From the NCBI GenBank assembly GCA_044227985.1, contig JBGAVT010000002.1, positions 1 to 64,000 of the forward strand: a DNA stretch of 64,000 bases. The letters are read 5' to 3'. The notes beneath the pieces are model-generated. The model saw only the letters and a list, made by a program, of their open reading frames with translations, made no database searches and was not told the DNA's origin. The stretch's first letter is position 1. Each line of letters starts with the position of its first letter. The DNA comes from CAZUNB01 sp044227985 (GTDB taxonomy: Bacteria; Patescibacteriota; Saccharimonadia; Saccharimonadales; JAGPDM01). Made by a program: the position numbers and the translations under genes. Shown here piece by piece: positions 33,403-41,934 of this stretch.

Positions 33403-33431
33403 TTGACAAATACATAATATATTGTTATAAT
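33403..33431 (+). promoter_or_regulatory. consensus promoter for the gene at 33440
   Basis: TTGACA (33403-33408), a 17-base spacer and TATAAT (33426-33431), 9 bases before the ATG. ATTGACAA at 33402-33409 and TTGTCAAT at 33431-33438 are inverted copies flanking the promoter. The first 11 bases (TTGACAAATAC) recur in the promoter at 61252. Confidence 0.8.
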
Positions 33432-33439
33432 TGTCAATT

Positions 33440-34072
33440 ATGACTAAACATAAACCAAGTAAAAATCAAGGTAGGAATAGAAATCGAAGAAACGATACGG
33501 GTAAACCGCCACAAATTCATTTTTCTGACCTAGAACGAACTCTCATATTGCATCCAGAGGCTAGTGAAGGTGACGGACGTTTCTCATCCATATTACAAGA
33601 ACCCACTAAACCAGAAATTGGTTCCGAGCAAGATATGATAACCAAAGAAGATCGAAAAGCGCTAATCTCAGCAATTAAGGATACAAAGCCTTTGAAATTA
33701 GATGAGTCCAAAGAAGAAAATCTCGGCGGCCGTCTCACAAAAAGATTTAAAGGCAATAAATTTCTGCGCCGTATGCTTGCCTATAGAGATCAAACTATAA
33801 GCACGCCAGAACAGCGCACCGACGTACCTGTGCAAAGCCAAGGAATATCGAATTTAGATCCGAAAGCATCTAGCCACTTAAACATGATGATTGCGCTACA
33901 CTCTGTACCCTTGGTAATTAAGGCAAGTGGGCCTGCGCAATATGCTGCCCTCTTTGAAGTATTGGGCAGTGAGGTTGAAGAAAAAATAACCGAGATAGCA
34001 AAAGCTGATGAAGCGGATGCTCCCATGCCTGAAGCGATAAGGAGTGCAATAGAGGACTCAAGCGCTGTCTGA
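33440..34072 (+). CDS. hypothetical protein with basic disordered start
   Basis: 210 residues from ATG 33440 (an upstream TTG lies in the -10 box). The first ~20 residues are Lys/Arg/Asn/Gln-rich, then charged helices (TKEDRKALISAIKDTKPLKL, LTKRFKGNKFLRRMLAYRD) and a C-terminal helical part with HLNMMIALHSVPLVIKASG and FEVLGSEVEEKITEIAKAD. No signal peptide and no known family. A perfect leaderless-type promoter indicates a real, well-expressed gene. Confidence 0.65.
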   Translation: MTKHKPSKNQGRNRNRRNDTGKPPQIHFSDLERTLILHPEASEGDGRFSSILQEPTKPEIGSEQDMITKEDRKALISAIKDTKPLKLDESKEENLGGRLTKRFKGNKFLRRMLAYRDQTISTPEQRTDVPVQSQGISNLDPKASSHLNMMIALHSVPLVIKASGPAQYAALFEVLGSEVEEKITEIAKADEADAPMPEAIRSAIEDSSAV

Positions 34073-34157
34073 ATATATTTACAAAGTTTCCAGCTGAATT
34101 ATCTAAACTGGTTCTGATACTAAAGATTATCCGATACATATTATTTATAATGTATTG

Positions 34158-34493
34158 TCATTTTGAGCTATATTTCCATGGTTTCACTAAGAATAAGAAA
34201 CTAAAAATCGGAGTTGTCAAAAATATTATTATTGCATATATCGCCAGACCTATTTTCGCAAAATCACCAGGCTTTTCGGCTAAACAAGAAGTATCATCAT
34301 TATCGATAATAGCTTCCGAAACCCCTCCTTCGCAATAGGGAAGAAATTGTTTACCCTCAGGTGCTGGGAGTTGGTTACTTATTTCCTGCTGTTGTCTTTT
34401 CTGATCATTACTTATTGACCAGAATGCCAACCCATAAATGCAGAGTAGAACTATTAAAACGTACAGTTGGATCTTAACAATTTTATTAACCAT
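34158..34493 (-). CDS. small membrane protein, unknown
   Basis: 111 residues from ATG at 34493. TATAAT on the minus strand (34505-34500) places the transcript start at this ATG, so the longer reading to 34550 is rejected. Two hydrophobic helices (IQLYVLIVLLCIYGLAFW and IGLAIYAIIIFLTTPIFSFLFLV) flank an outer segment with two cysteines (LPYCEGGVSE, DDTSCLAEK) that could form a disulfide. Its promoter faces away from the csoR promoter; the two start codons are 80 bases apart. Confidence 0.62.
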   Translation of the reverse strand: MVNKIVKIQLYVLIVLLCIYGLAFWSISNDQKRQQQEISNQLPAPEGKQFLPYCEGGVSEAIIDNDDTSCLAEKPGDFAKIGLAIYAIIIFLTTPIFSFLFLVKPWKYSSK

Positions 34494-34529
34494 AAGATAA
34501 TTATACTCTCGTTCTCTTAAATTTGATGA

Positions 34530-34546
34530 ATACCCTATGGGGGTAT
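34530..34546 (+). promoter_or_regulatory. CsoR-type operator
   Basis: Perfect inverted repeat ATACCC-TATGG-GGGTAT, the TACCC/GGGTA box typical of CsoR/RcnR-family repressors. It lies 27 bases before the csoR start and also within the divergent gene's upstream region. Confidence 0.8.
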
Positions 34547-34573
34547 ACAATGAATTTACTAATCGGAGTAAAT

Positions 34574-34858
34574 ATGATTGCAGACATCAAAAAACGAGCA
34601 CTACATAGATCCAAAATACTTGCGGGTCAGCTTCGCGGTATTGAAAAGATGATAGAGAGCGAAGAATACTGCATGGATATCATTACTCAGAACTTAGCTA
34701 TTCAACGCTCGATTGGTTCTCTCAATAAACTTATCCTCGAGAACCATTTGCGAACTCATGTTGAAGAGGGGATGAGAGATGGGGATGATGAGCAGCGGAA
34801 GCAATTGATCGAAGAGCTATTAGTCCTCTATGAATTAAACAATCTAAAAACAAAATAA
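34574..34858 (+). CDS. csoR: CsoR/RcnR-family metal-sensing repressor
   Basis: 94 residues from ATG 34574 (GGAG 5 bases upstream). The all-helical fold is recognisable (HRSKILAGQLRGIEKMIESE, YCMDIITQNLAIQRSIGSLN, LILENHLRTHVEEG). Metal-site positions read Cys33, His58, His62: a C-H-H set as in RcnR, not the C-H-C of Cu(I) CsoR. It represses through the operator at 34530 and is followed at once by a P1B ATPase whose ribosome-binding site overlaps the csoR stop. The metal sensed is uncertain. Confidence 0.88.
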   Translation: MIADIKKRALHRSKILAGQLRGIEKMIESEEYCMDIITQNLAIQRSIGSLNKLILENHLRTHVEEGMRDGDDEQRKQLIEELLVLYELNNLKTK

Positions 34859-34867
34859 GGAGCATGT

Positions 34868-36985
34868 ATCAAACACGAAGCAAACAAATCACAAGTCAAA
34901 CCTAATGAGAAACAGCCAAAATATGTTTGTCCTATGCACCCAGAGCAAACTTCAGACAAGCCAGGTATGTGTCCTGAGTGTCATATGGCTCTTGAGAAAC
35001 CTAAGAAAAAGCAAGAAGCCGAGCATGGTAATCACGACAGTCACAATCCAAACATCTTTAAACAGAAATTCTGGGTTTCACTGGTATTGAGTCTACCCGT
35101 TCTATACTTCTCGAAAACTATTCAGGAACTAGTCGGCTTTGATCCTATCTCATTTAGTTCCAGCCAATATATCCCAGCATTGCTCGGTGTAATACTGTTC
35201 GCATATGGAGGGATGGTATTTCTTCGTAGTGCACGCTACGAGATAGCAGCCAAGAAGCCAGGGATGATGACGTTGATTTCGTTGGCTATTTCAGTGGCTT
35301 TTATCTATAGCTTATTGATAACCCTTGGTATTTTTACCGGTATGGATTTCTGGTGGGAGCTGGTTAGTCTAATAACTATAATGCTACTCGGACACTGGCT
35401 AGAAATGGCTTCGGTTGAAAACGCTCAAGGAGCATTAAAAGAATTAGCTAAACTTTTGCCGGATGAAGCAGAGCTTGTTACAAAGACCGGTACAGAAACC
35501 ATAAGTCTGTGCCATATAAAAAGAAACGACAATGTTCTAGTTCGTCCGGGCGCTAAGATTCCAACTGATGGCGTTGTTGTTAAAGGCGAGTCAAACGTTA
35601 ATGAAGCCCTACTCACCGGAGAATCAGCGCCAGTCAAAAAAGTAGCAGGCGATATGGTGATAGCTGGAGCAATCAATAGAAGTGGCTCTCTGACTGTTAA
35701 GGTAATAAAAACAGGTGACGATACAACACTTTCTGGCATCATGAGATTGGTTAGTGAGGCACAAAAAAGCAAATCAAAAACCCAACTGCTTGCCGACAAA
35801 GCAGCTGGATATTTATTCTATTATTCTATTAGCGCGGCATTCATAACTACAATCTGCTGGATGTTACTCGGCGCCAACACTGGTTTTATCATCGAACGCG
35901 TAGTAGCAGTTTTGATTATTGCCTGTCCTCATGCTTTAGGGCTGGCAATCCCGCTGGTCACAGCTATATCGACTACTAAGGCTGCAAAAGCTGGGTTACT
36001 CGTTCGTGAGCGTTCAGCACTCGAAAATGCGCGTAAGGTTGATGTTATTTTATTTGATAAAACCGGAACACTTACGAGAGGAGAGCAAGGAGTAGTCACT
36101 ATTATCGCCGACAATAAGTCAGAAGCTATAAGGATTGCGGCCAGCGTTGAATCAGACTCCGAACATCCCATCGCTAAGGCAATTACCGATTATGCTAAAT
36201 CCCAGGACTCAATAATAGATAATGTAAATAAATTCAATAGCATAGAGGGTCGCGGTGTAAGCGCAGTAATTGACGGGGTAACATATTTTGTTGGCGGTCC
36301 ACAATTGCTGAAAGAAAAAAATATTCAACTTACTGCAAAATATAAAAAATCAGCAACAAAAGCTGCAAATAACGGTCATTCTGTTATTTATGTTTTGGAG
36401 CAAAAAAAGCTTCTTGGATGTTTCGTTATTGCTGATGTTCTACGAGATGAATCTAAAGCTGCTGTTGCAAGTTTGCGTCGATCAGGGTTACGGGTAGCTA
36501 TGGTTACCGGAGATTCTGAAGGGGTAGCAGTCGACATAGCAAAGAAGCTGCATATTACAGACTATTTTGCCGAAGTTTTGCCGGAAAATAAAGTCGATGT
36601 GGTGCGAAGCCTGCAAGAACAGGGCTTAATGGTTGCCATGGTGGGTGATGGTGTAAATGATGCGCCGGCTTTAACTGCTGCTGATATTGGCATCGCAATT
36701 GGTGCAGGAACTGACGTAGCAATTGAGTCGGCTGGAATAGTATTGGCCAGTAACGATCCGACAGGTGTAGCCAGGATTATCACCTTGTCACAAAAAACAT
36801 ACAATAAAATGGTTCAAAACCTGTTTTGGGCAGCTGGCTACAATATCATTGCAGTCCCTTTGGCTGGCGGCGCGCTGGCATTTACAGGTTTCATATTATC
36901 TCCTGCGGTTGGCGCTGCGTTGATGTCTTTGTCGACTATCATTGTGGCCGTTAATGCACAGCTTCTGCGAGAAGTTGAGTTGTAG
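34868..36985 (+). CDS. copB: P1B-type heavy-metal (copper) exporting ATPase, CPH type
   Basis: The N-terminus is a heavy-metal-binding domain (YVCPMHPEQTSDKPGMCPEC) and a His-rich stretch (HGNHDSHNP). Six to eight membrane helices follow, with the ion-path motif ACPHALGLAIP (CPH, P1B-3/CopB class). TGES is seen in LLTGESAPVKK, the phosphorylation motif in FDKTGTLTRG, and MVGDGVNDAPAL completes the ATPase. The first in-frame ATG (34934) would cut into the CPMHP motif. The correct frame extends upstream to ATC at 34868, 5 bases after a good AAGGAG, so either an AUC start or a frame error after ATG 34864 is needed. Exports Cu or a related metal. Confidence 0.9.
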   Translation: MKHEANKSQVKPNEKQPKYVCPMHPEQTSDKPGMCPECHMALEKPKKKQEAEHGNHDSHNPNIFKQKFWVSLVLSLPVLYFSKTIQELVGFDPISFSSSQYIPALLGVILFAYGGMVFLRSARYEIAAKKPGMMTLISLAISVAFIYSLLITLGIFTGMDFWWELVSLITIMLLGHWLEMASVENAQGALKELAKLLPDEAELVTKTGTETISLCHIKRNDNVLVRPGAKIPTDGVVVKGESNVNEALLTGESAPVKKVAGDMVIAGAINRSGSLTVKVIKTGDDTTLSGIMRLVSEAQKSKSKTQLLADKAAGYLFYYSISAAFITTICWMLLGANTGFIIERVVAVLIIACPHALGLAIPLVTAISTTKAAKAGLLVRERSALENARKVDVILFDKTGTLTRGEQGVVTIIADNKSEAIRIAASVESDSEHPIAKAITDYAKSQDSIIDNVNKFNSIEGRGVSAVIDGVTYFVGGPQLLKEKNIQLTAKYKKSATKAANNGHSVIYVLEQKKLLGCFVIADVLRDESKAAVASLRRSGLRVAMVTGDSEGVAVDIAKKLHITDYFAEVLPENKVDVVRSLQEQGLMVAMVGDGVNDAPALTAADIGIAIGAGTDVAIESAGIVLASNDPTGVARIITLSQKTYNKMVQNLFWAAGYNIIAVPLAGGALAFTGFILSPAVGAALMSLSTIIVAVNAQLLREVEL

Positions 36986-37040
36986 TAGTATTTAAAGCTG
37001 TAATTCAGTTTGTTTCACTACATGGTATGATTTATCTGGA

Positions 37041-37322
37041 ATGATAAAAAGTCGACTAGGCAAACGTATTGATACAATTGAGCAACGCAATATTTCGGTT
37101 GAAGCCGACAAAGCTTGGGAGACAAGCTGGACTCGGAAAGGTGCAATAGCACTTCTTACATACTTTGTGGTGGTTATATACCTTCAGTTTGTAGTTCAAA
37201 TTGAGCCTTGGTTTAATGCGCTCGTTCCTGTTGTCGGCTATCTATTATCAACATTAACCATTAATTTTCTAAAAAAAATATGGATCGTCCGACATATTAA
37301 TAAAAATAAGCTAAAACATTAG
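37041..37322 (+). CDS. small two-helix membrane protein, unknown
   Basis: 93 residues. A charged N-terminus (SRLGKRIDTIEQRN) precedes two hydrophobic helices (GAIALLTYFVVVIYLQFVV and ALVPVVGYLLSTLTINFL) and a basic end (RHINKNKLKH). TATGAT at 37026-37031 ends 9 bases before the ATG. Located 55 bases after copB; no known family. Confidence 0.68.
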   Translation: MIKSRLGKRIDTIEQRNISVEADKAWETSWTRKGAIALLTYFVVVIYLQFVVQIEPWFNALVPVVGYLLSTLTINFLKKIWIVRHINKNKLKH

Positions 37323-37357
37323 CAGTCTATAAAGTGCTTGTGGCATACTAGAAGGTA

Positions 37358-39040
37358 ATGGATGGGGAAAACATAGTTTCAACACGTGAGCTTTTCCGGC
37401 GAGCACTTAAAAATCCCGTCATTTTAGCAGGCCAACTAATAATTGTCGGATTATTATTATACGATTATTTTTTTACTCCTCACCTGATTAGAAATATCGG
37501 ATTTATTCCAATTCTAATAGCTATCGGTACGGCAGCTGCGGTCATTCTTGTTGAAAAATCTTCGGTCAAAAATTTTCGCAACTACATTGTTGTGCAATCA
37601 GCTATTGCCCTCTTGTTCGCAGCTAGTTTGATATTCGTGATACCAATCGATTCAGTCTACAGTTCATTGGCGTACTTAGTTATACTAACCAGTCAATACT
37701 GGATTGGAACACGTGGTTTTATCGGTAGTTATGCTGTTGTCTTATCGGCTTCTATAATTGGGATCGTTTTTCAAAGCAATGGACAGCCTGTCGATTGGCA
37801 CGGTTTTATTATTTTCCAGATTCTTCTGCTTGTAACCGGGATAATTATCGGCGAGCTGTTCAGTGATCTACAACGTGATCGAATAAATCTTAAACATGCA
37901 ACAAACAGCATTATCTTTGAGCGAGAGAGGCTGGAAAGCTTGATCAACAGTATGACAGATGCCGTGATTGCTACAACTGAAGAAGGTATCGTAACCGCAT
38001 ATAACGGTGCGGCTCTTGAGCTACTTGATACTAACAAATCGCCCTTAGACGAACACTTTAATAGCCTTATGCAGATATTTGACGAAGACGATAAGCAAAT
38101 TGTAATTTTTGATGAGAATCGTGATGACAGCATCATCAAGCATGATGATTGGCATTTTATTAATCAGGATCAAGAGAGAATTAATTTGTATATGTCCCTC
38201 TCTCCGATAATCACCGAAAGCTCAGCCATCAATAATGGATTTATTTTGGTGCTGCGCGACATTACAAAAGAAAAAAGCCTAGAGGAGCAACGTGATGATT
38301 TCGTTTCGATAGTCAGTCATGAGCTAAGAACCCCACTGGCTATCACTGAAGCAAACCTAAGCACTGCGCAATTACCGGCGATAAAAGACGACGCTAGCAA
38401 ACGGCAGCCATTGCTAGAACAAGCATACAAAAATGTTTTATTCTTGTCTGATCTTGTCAACGATATTACTACCATTAGTCGTGCAGAGCGCGGGATCCTA
38501 GAAAATGAAATTGAAGAATTTGATCCAATTGAGTTAGCGACAGAACTTGAGAAGGATTACGTTCCGAAAGCAGCAGAAAAAGGATTGAAATTCAGCCTAG
38601 AGATAGACGACAAAATTCCCAAGATTTTTTCAAACCGTCATAGAGTGAAGGAAATTCTACAGGACTTTATAACTAATGCAGTTAAGTACACCGAGGATGG
38701 AAATGTTTCTTTGATTATAAGTCTAAAGAACATCTCAACACTTCGTTTTTCAGTCAAAGATAGTGGCATTGGCATCAGCCAAACTGACCAAAAGCATATT
38801 TTTTCTAAGTTCTACAGGAGTGAAGACTTCCGAACTCGCGATCATAACGGAACAGGATTAGGGCTATTTATTGCAACCAAACTGGTTGAGTTAATCGGTG
38901 GAAAAATGGGAGTAGAGTCTGAGCTTAACAAGGGCTCAGTTTTTTGGCTTGAATTACCGATTAAGCCGAGGGTTGAACTTGAGTCGACGGTGGAATCTTC
39001 TGAAGCGTCGGATAACAAACCAGTCGATTCCTCCAACTAA
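37358..39040 (+). CDS. membrane-bound PAS-domain sensor histidine kinase
   Basis: 560 residues. Residues ~20-170 hold about six membrane helices, then a PAS-like domain (~190-300: INSMTDAVIATTEEGIVTAY). HisKA has the phosphorylated His321 in VSIVSHELRTPLA, and the HATPase domain has the N-box (DFITNAVKYT), DSGIGIS and GTGLGLFIA. No response regulator is adjacent, so it is an orphan kinase in this window. The last 80 bases overlap the convergent glycosyltransferase gene. Confidence 0.93.
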   Translation: MDGENIVSTRELFRRALKNPVILAGQLIIVGLLLYDYFFTPHLIRNIGFIPILIAIGTAAAVILVEKSSVKNFRNYIVVQSAIALLFAASLIFVIPIDSVYSSLAYLVILTSQYWIGTRGFIGSYAVVLSASIIGIVFQSNGQPVDWHGFIIFQILLLVTGIIIGELFSDLQRDRINLKHATNSIIFERERLESLINSMTDAVIATTEEGIVTAYNGAALELLDTNKSPLDEHFNSLMQIFDEDDKQIVIFDENRDDSIIKHDDWHFINQDQERINLYMSLSPIITESSAINNGFILVLRDITKEKSLEEQRDDFVSIVSHELRTPLAITEANLSTAQLPAIKDDASKRQPLLEQAYKNVLFLSDLVNDITTISRAERGILENEIEEFDPIELATELEKDYVPKAAEKGLKFSLEIDDKIPKIFSNRHRVKEILQDFITNAVKYTEDGNVSLIISLKNISTLRFSVKDSGIGISQTDQKHIFSKFYRSEDFRTRDHNGTGLGLFIATKLVELIGGKMGVESELNKGSVFWLELPIKPRVELESTVESSEASDNKPVDSSN

Positions 39041-40418
39041 CTTCAGAAAACTCATATCGGTACATCGAGACTAATAGTAATATCGGCTCAATGATGTACG
39101 AAACAATATAGCTGAATGGAGCCAGAAACCATACGCTAGGTGTAAGAACTGTTGTAGCTACAAATTCTCGTACAAGTAGGCAACCAATGGCAATAATAAT
39201 CATCAACAAATAAACAATATGATTGCTTGTTGCTGCAACATAAATTACATAAGCTAATATCAACGGCAGCGCCAGTCGCCATACAGAATAAGCAATAGAT
39301 TTTAGAGGCATCATTTCATGTAGCGGATACAAAGTCCTAATCAAATTATTAATGTGCGAGTCCGGCCGTTTTCTAACCGTGATGCCGAGGTCTGGATTAC
39401 TGATGATATAGCTGTAGCCGTTCCTTTCAGAAAAAATTTCTGCCAAGGTTATTTCGGGCAATACATGGTTCTTGACCGAATCAAATCCGCCAATATTCCT
39501 TAGCGATTCAGACTGTACTAACCAAAATTTTCCGGATACTGGATTATCAATTCTACTCATTTGTAATTGTTGTTTGCCGATACTCGGCTCAAGCAGAGAA
39601 GCTGCTACATCTATACTGTATCTCTGCGGCCAAACACTCAACATATCGAGCTTCTGGGCTTCTACATAGTCAATTAGCTTGGTGATCGTATCCACTTGAA
39701 GATCTACGTCAACGTCACAAAATATCAACCATTTACCACTCGCTTCCTCGCTAAGCCGCTGTAATGCGTTATTTTTGCCATTCCAGTCTGTTCTGGGCTC
39801 ACTCCCAGATATAAAGCGCACGCCGTCATGTGCAAAGTTTTTAATAACTTCAGGAGTCTTGTCGCTTGAACAATCGTCTAGCACTATAATTTCAAGTTTT
39901 TCGTAATTACTATTAATGCTCTGTTGTAAACACTTTGAAAGATTAATGTCCTCATTGCGTGCGGGGATCAGGAGCGAAACTGCTGGTTGTGCTCCAGTAG
40001 TTAACATCGGAGCCGGTTGATAATGAAAAATAGTTTTTGCTCGAAGGGTCTTGAAAAGCCCAGCTAATTGCCGATAGATAAATATAGTAGGAATTAAAAT
40101 TAAAAAATTCTCAGGGAGCATGTAAAGAAACCGGGTGCCAAGTATGGTGCATATGACTATAAGATTAATAATAAAAATAGATTGAAGTTGTTCGGTTTTT
40201 TGCTGAGCGGATATGTTGCTGAAGCGTCGGACTTCAAGTAGGTTAAATATTAAAAATAAACCAAAAAGGTTACTATAACTGAAATAAAGCGTTAGACCGA
40301 TGATGATCAAGCTTAAAAGAATTTTATGTGGTTTGTCTCGCTTGTATTGAATCACCCAAACTAGGAAAAAAATAACAGGTAATGTCACTGATACTAAGTA
40401 GTTGTATTGCGCCCACAT
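38961..40418 (-). CDS. family 2 glycosyltransferase, membrane protein
   Basis: 485 residues. N-terminal membrane helices (VTLPVIFFLVWVIQY and others) precede the GT-A domain: SLLIPARNEDINLSKCLQQS, IIVLDDCSSDKT and the metal-binding DxD as FCDVDVDLQ. C-terminal helices follow (LALPLILAYVIYVAAT, HIVYLLMIIIAIGCLLV). It resembles processive or carotenoid/glycolipid GT2 enzymes; the donor and acceptor are unknown. The 3' end overlaps the kinase gene by 80 bases tail to tail, and the start codon is only 18 bases from the divergent oxidoreductase start. Confidence 0.85.
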   Translation of the reverse strand: MWAQYNYLVSVTLPVIFFLVWVIQYKRDKPHKILLSLIIIGLTLYFSYSNLFGLFLIFNLLEVRRFSNISAQQKTEQLQSIFIINLIVICTILGTRFLYMLPENFLILIPTIFIYRQLAGLFKTLRAKTIFHYQPAPMLTTGAQPAVSLLIPARNEDINLSKCLQQSINSNYEKLEIIVLDDCSSDKTPEVIKNFAHDGVRFISGSEPRTDWNGKNNALQRLSEEASGKWLIFCDVDVDLQVDTITKLIDYVEAQKLDMLSVWPQRYSIDVAASLLEPSIGKQQLQMSRIDNPVSGKFWLVQSESLRNIGGFDSVKNHVLPEITLAEIFSERNGYSYIISNPDLGITVRKRPDSHINNLIRTLYPLHEMMPLKSIAYSVWRLALPLILAYVIYVAATSNHIVYLLMIIIAIGCLLVREFVATTVLTPSVWFLAPFSYIVSYIIEPILLLVSMYRYEFSEVSWRNRLVCYPTLQKIPPSTQVQPSA

Positions 40419-40436
40419 GTTGATATACTATCATTC

Positions 40437-41864
40437 ATGAAGTCATTTGACCTAGTTGTAATCGGGGCAGGATCAGGTGGGTTAACCGCAGCTACCTACG
40501 CCAAAAAACTAGGCGCAAGTGTCGCGATGATAGAAAAACGAGATGTGCTCGGTGGTGAATGCCTCCAAAATGGTTGTGTGCCGAGTAAAACACTCATACA
40601 TGCTTCAAAACGATACTACCAGTCAGATAGTTCATCTAAATTCGGCGTTAACGGAAAGCCAACTTTAGATTTCGAAGATTTAAACAAAAGTATTGTTCGT
40701 GCCATACGCCGAATCGAAGATAGGGACGAAAATGACGAACATTTTGAAAAGCTTGGCGTCAAAGTTTTTCATGGTGAAGCTAAATTTATTGACGGAAACA
40801 CTGTTGAAGTTAACGGTGAGAAAGTCCACGGTCGAAGATTTATAATTGCTACTGGCAGCAGGCCTCGAGTAGTTGATGTTCCTGGACAAGAACACCTCGA
40901 TGTTTATTCAAATGAAACAATCTTTAACATTAAGAAGAAACCCGAAAGTATGGCTATCTTAGGTGGTGGGGTAATCGGCTGTGAAATTGGTTGCGCCTAC
41001 AACTTCCTTGAGACTAATATCACTATTTTTGAACGATATGATCATCTTTCTCTTAGAGTCGACCCGGAAATTGCTAAATTCGTAACCTCCAAATTCACTG
41101 AACGTGGCATAGATGTCGTTACGAACTCAAATCTTGAGAAAATTACTAAGAAAAAAGGCGACAAGTTGGCTACACTTCATTATAAAAAAGGGAAACAAAG
41201 CTTGACCTCGAAAGCTGATAGTCTGTTCATGGCAATAGGTCGAATCCCAAACACTGACCTTGATCTTGAAAACGCTGGCGTCGAATACACGAGCCGAGGC
41301 ATAACCATTAACGGCTACGGACAGACCTCTCGTAAGAATATCTGGGCAGTTGGAGATGTAACAGGCATGGCTGGCTTCACGCATGTAGCCGGTGAGCAGG
41401 CATACTATGCCGTTGTTCACGCAATGTTTGGCCTAAGGCATAAAGTCAGTCTGCACGCATTACCATTTGTCATCTTTACGCGCCCTGAAGTCGCCCACGT
41501 TGGTAAAACAGAAAAAGACTTAAAGGCAGAGGGGATTCCTCATGTAGTCCGTGCGATGGATTATTCAGAAATAGATAGAGCAATGATTGAAGACAAGCCT
41601 GGAATGATAAAAGTTATGCTTGATAAGCGAGATCGTATTCTTGGTGCTACTGTTGCTGGCTCACAAGCGACCGAACAGATTGGTACTTTTGTCTTAGCTA
41701 TGAGCAACCGTTTAACAATGCGAGACATTGCTAAAACGATTCTTCCGTACCCAACCTATGCCATGGCACCAAAAACATTGGCAGCTAATCACATCACTGA
41801 AAAAGTGATTAATAATAAGCTTGGTGAACACGCTATGAGAATTTTCCGTCAGCTACGTAGATAA
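40437..41864 (+). CDS. FAD-dependent pyridine nucleotide-disulfide oxidoreductase (mercuric reductase/lipoamide dehydrogenase-like)
   Basis: 475 residues from ATG 40437. FAD-binding VVIGAGSGGLTAATYAKKLG, redox-active disulfide GGECLQNGCVPSKTLI, second Rossmann motif AILGGGVIGCEIGCAYN, WAVGDVTG for FAD contact, and a C-terminal dimer interface with LPYPTYAMAPKTLAANHI. In mercuric reductase or Lpd the C-terminus carries His-Glu pairs (HxHPT..E); here YPTY replaces that, so classic lipoamide activity is doubtful. Possible roles are disulfide, quinone or metal reduction. TATACT at 40423-40428 ends 8 bases before the ATG. Confidence 0.88.
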   Translation: MKSFDLVVIGAGSGGLTAATYAKKLGASVAMIEKRDVLGGECLQNGCVPSKTLIHASKRYYQSDSSSKFGVNGKPTLDFEDLNKSIVRAIRRIEDRDENDEHFEKLGVKVFHGEAKFIDGNTVEVNGEKVHGRRFIIATGSRPRVVDVPGQEHLDVYSNETIFNIKKKPESMAILGGGVIGCEIGCAYNFLETNITIFERYDHLSLRVDPEIAKFVTSKFTERGIDVVTNSNLEKITKKKGDKLATLHYKKGKQSLTSKADSLFMAIGRIPNTDLDLENAGVEYTSRGITINGYGQTSRKNIWAVGDVTGMAGFTHVAGEQAYYAVVHAMFGLRHKVSLHALPFVIFTRPEVAHVGKTEKDLKAEGIPHVVRAMDYSEIDRAMIEDKPGMIKVMLDKRDRILGATVAGSQATEQIGTFVLAMSNRLTMRDIAKTILPYPTYAMAPKTLAANHITEKVINNKLGEHAMRIFRQLRR

Positions 41865-41870
41865 AGCACT

Positions 41871-41898
41871 TGACCGGACAGACAATTCGGCCTATAGT
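41871..41898 (+). promoter_or_regulatory. promoter of secE-nusG
   Basis: TTGACC (41871-41876), a 16-base spacer and TATAGT (41893-41898). Predicted start is near 41905, only a few bases before the hairpin described next. Confidence 0.6.
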
Positions 41899-41908
41899 TG
41901 ACAGAAGC

Positions 41909-41929
41909 GAGCCATTGTAGGCTCTTTTT
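41909..41929 (+). terminator. hairpin with T-run between the oxidoreductase and secE
   Basis: GAGCC/GGCTC, loop ATTGTA, then TTTTT. It fits a terminator for the upstream gene, but it lies downstream of the predicted secE promoter, so it would form the 5' end of that transcript too. Confidence 0.65.
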
Positions 41930-41934
41930 AATTT

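Noticed and set aside
34158..34550. Longer start for the minus-strand membrane protein
   Set aside because: The minus-strand TATAAT lies between the longer start and ATG 34493, so the shorter form fits the promoter.
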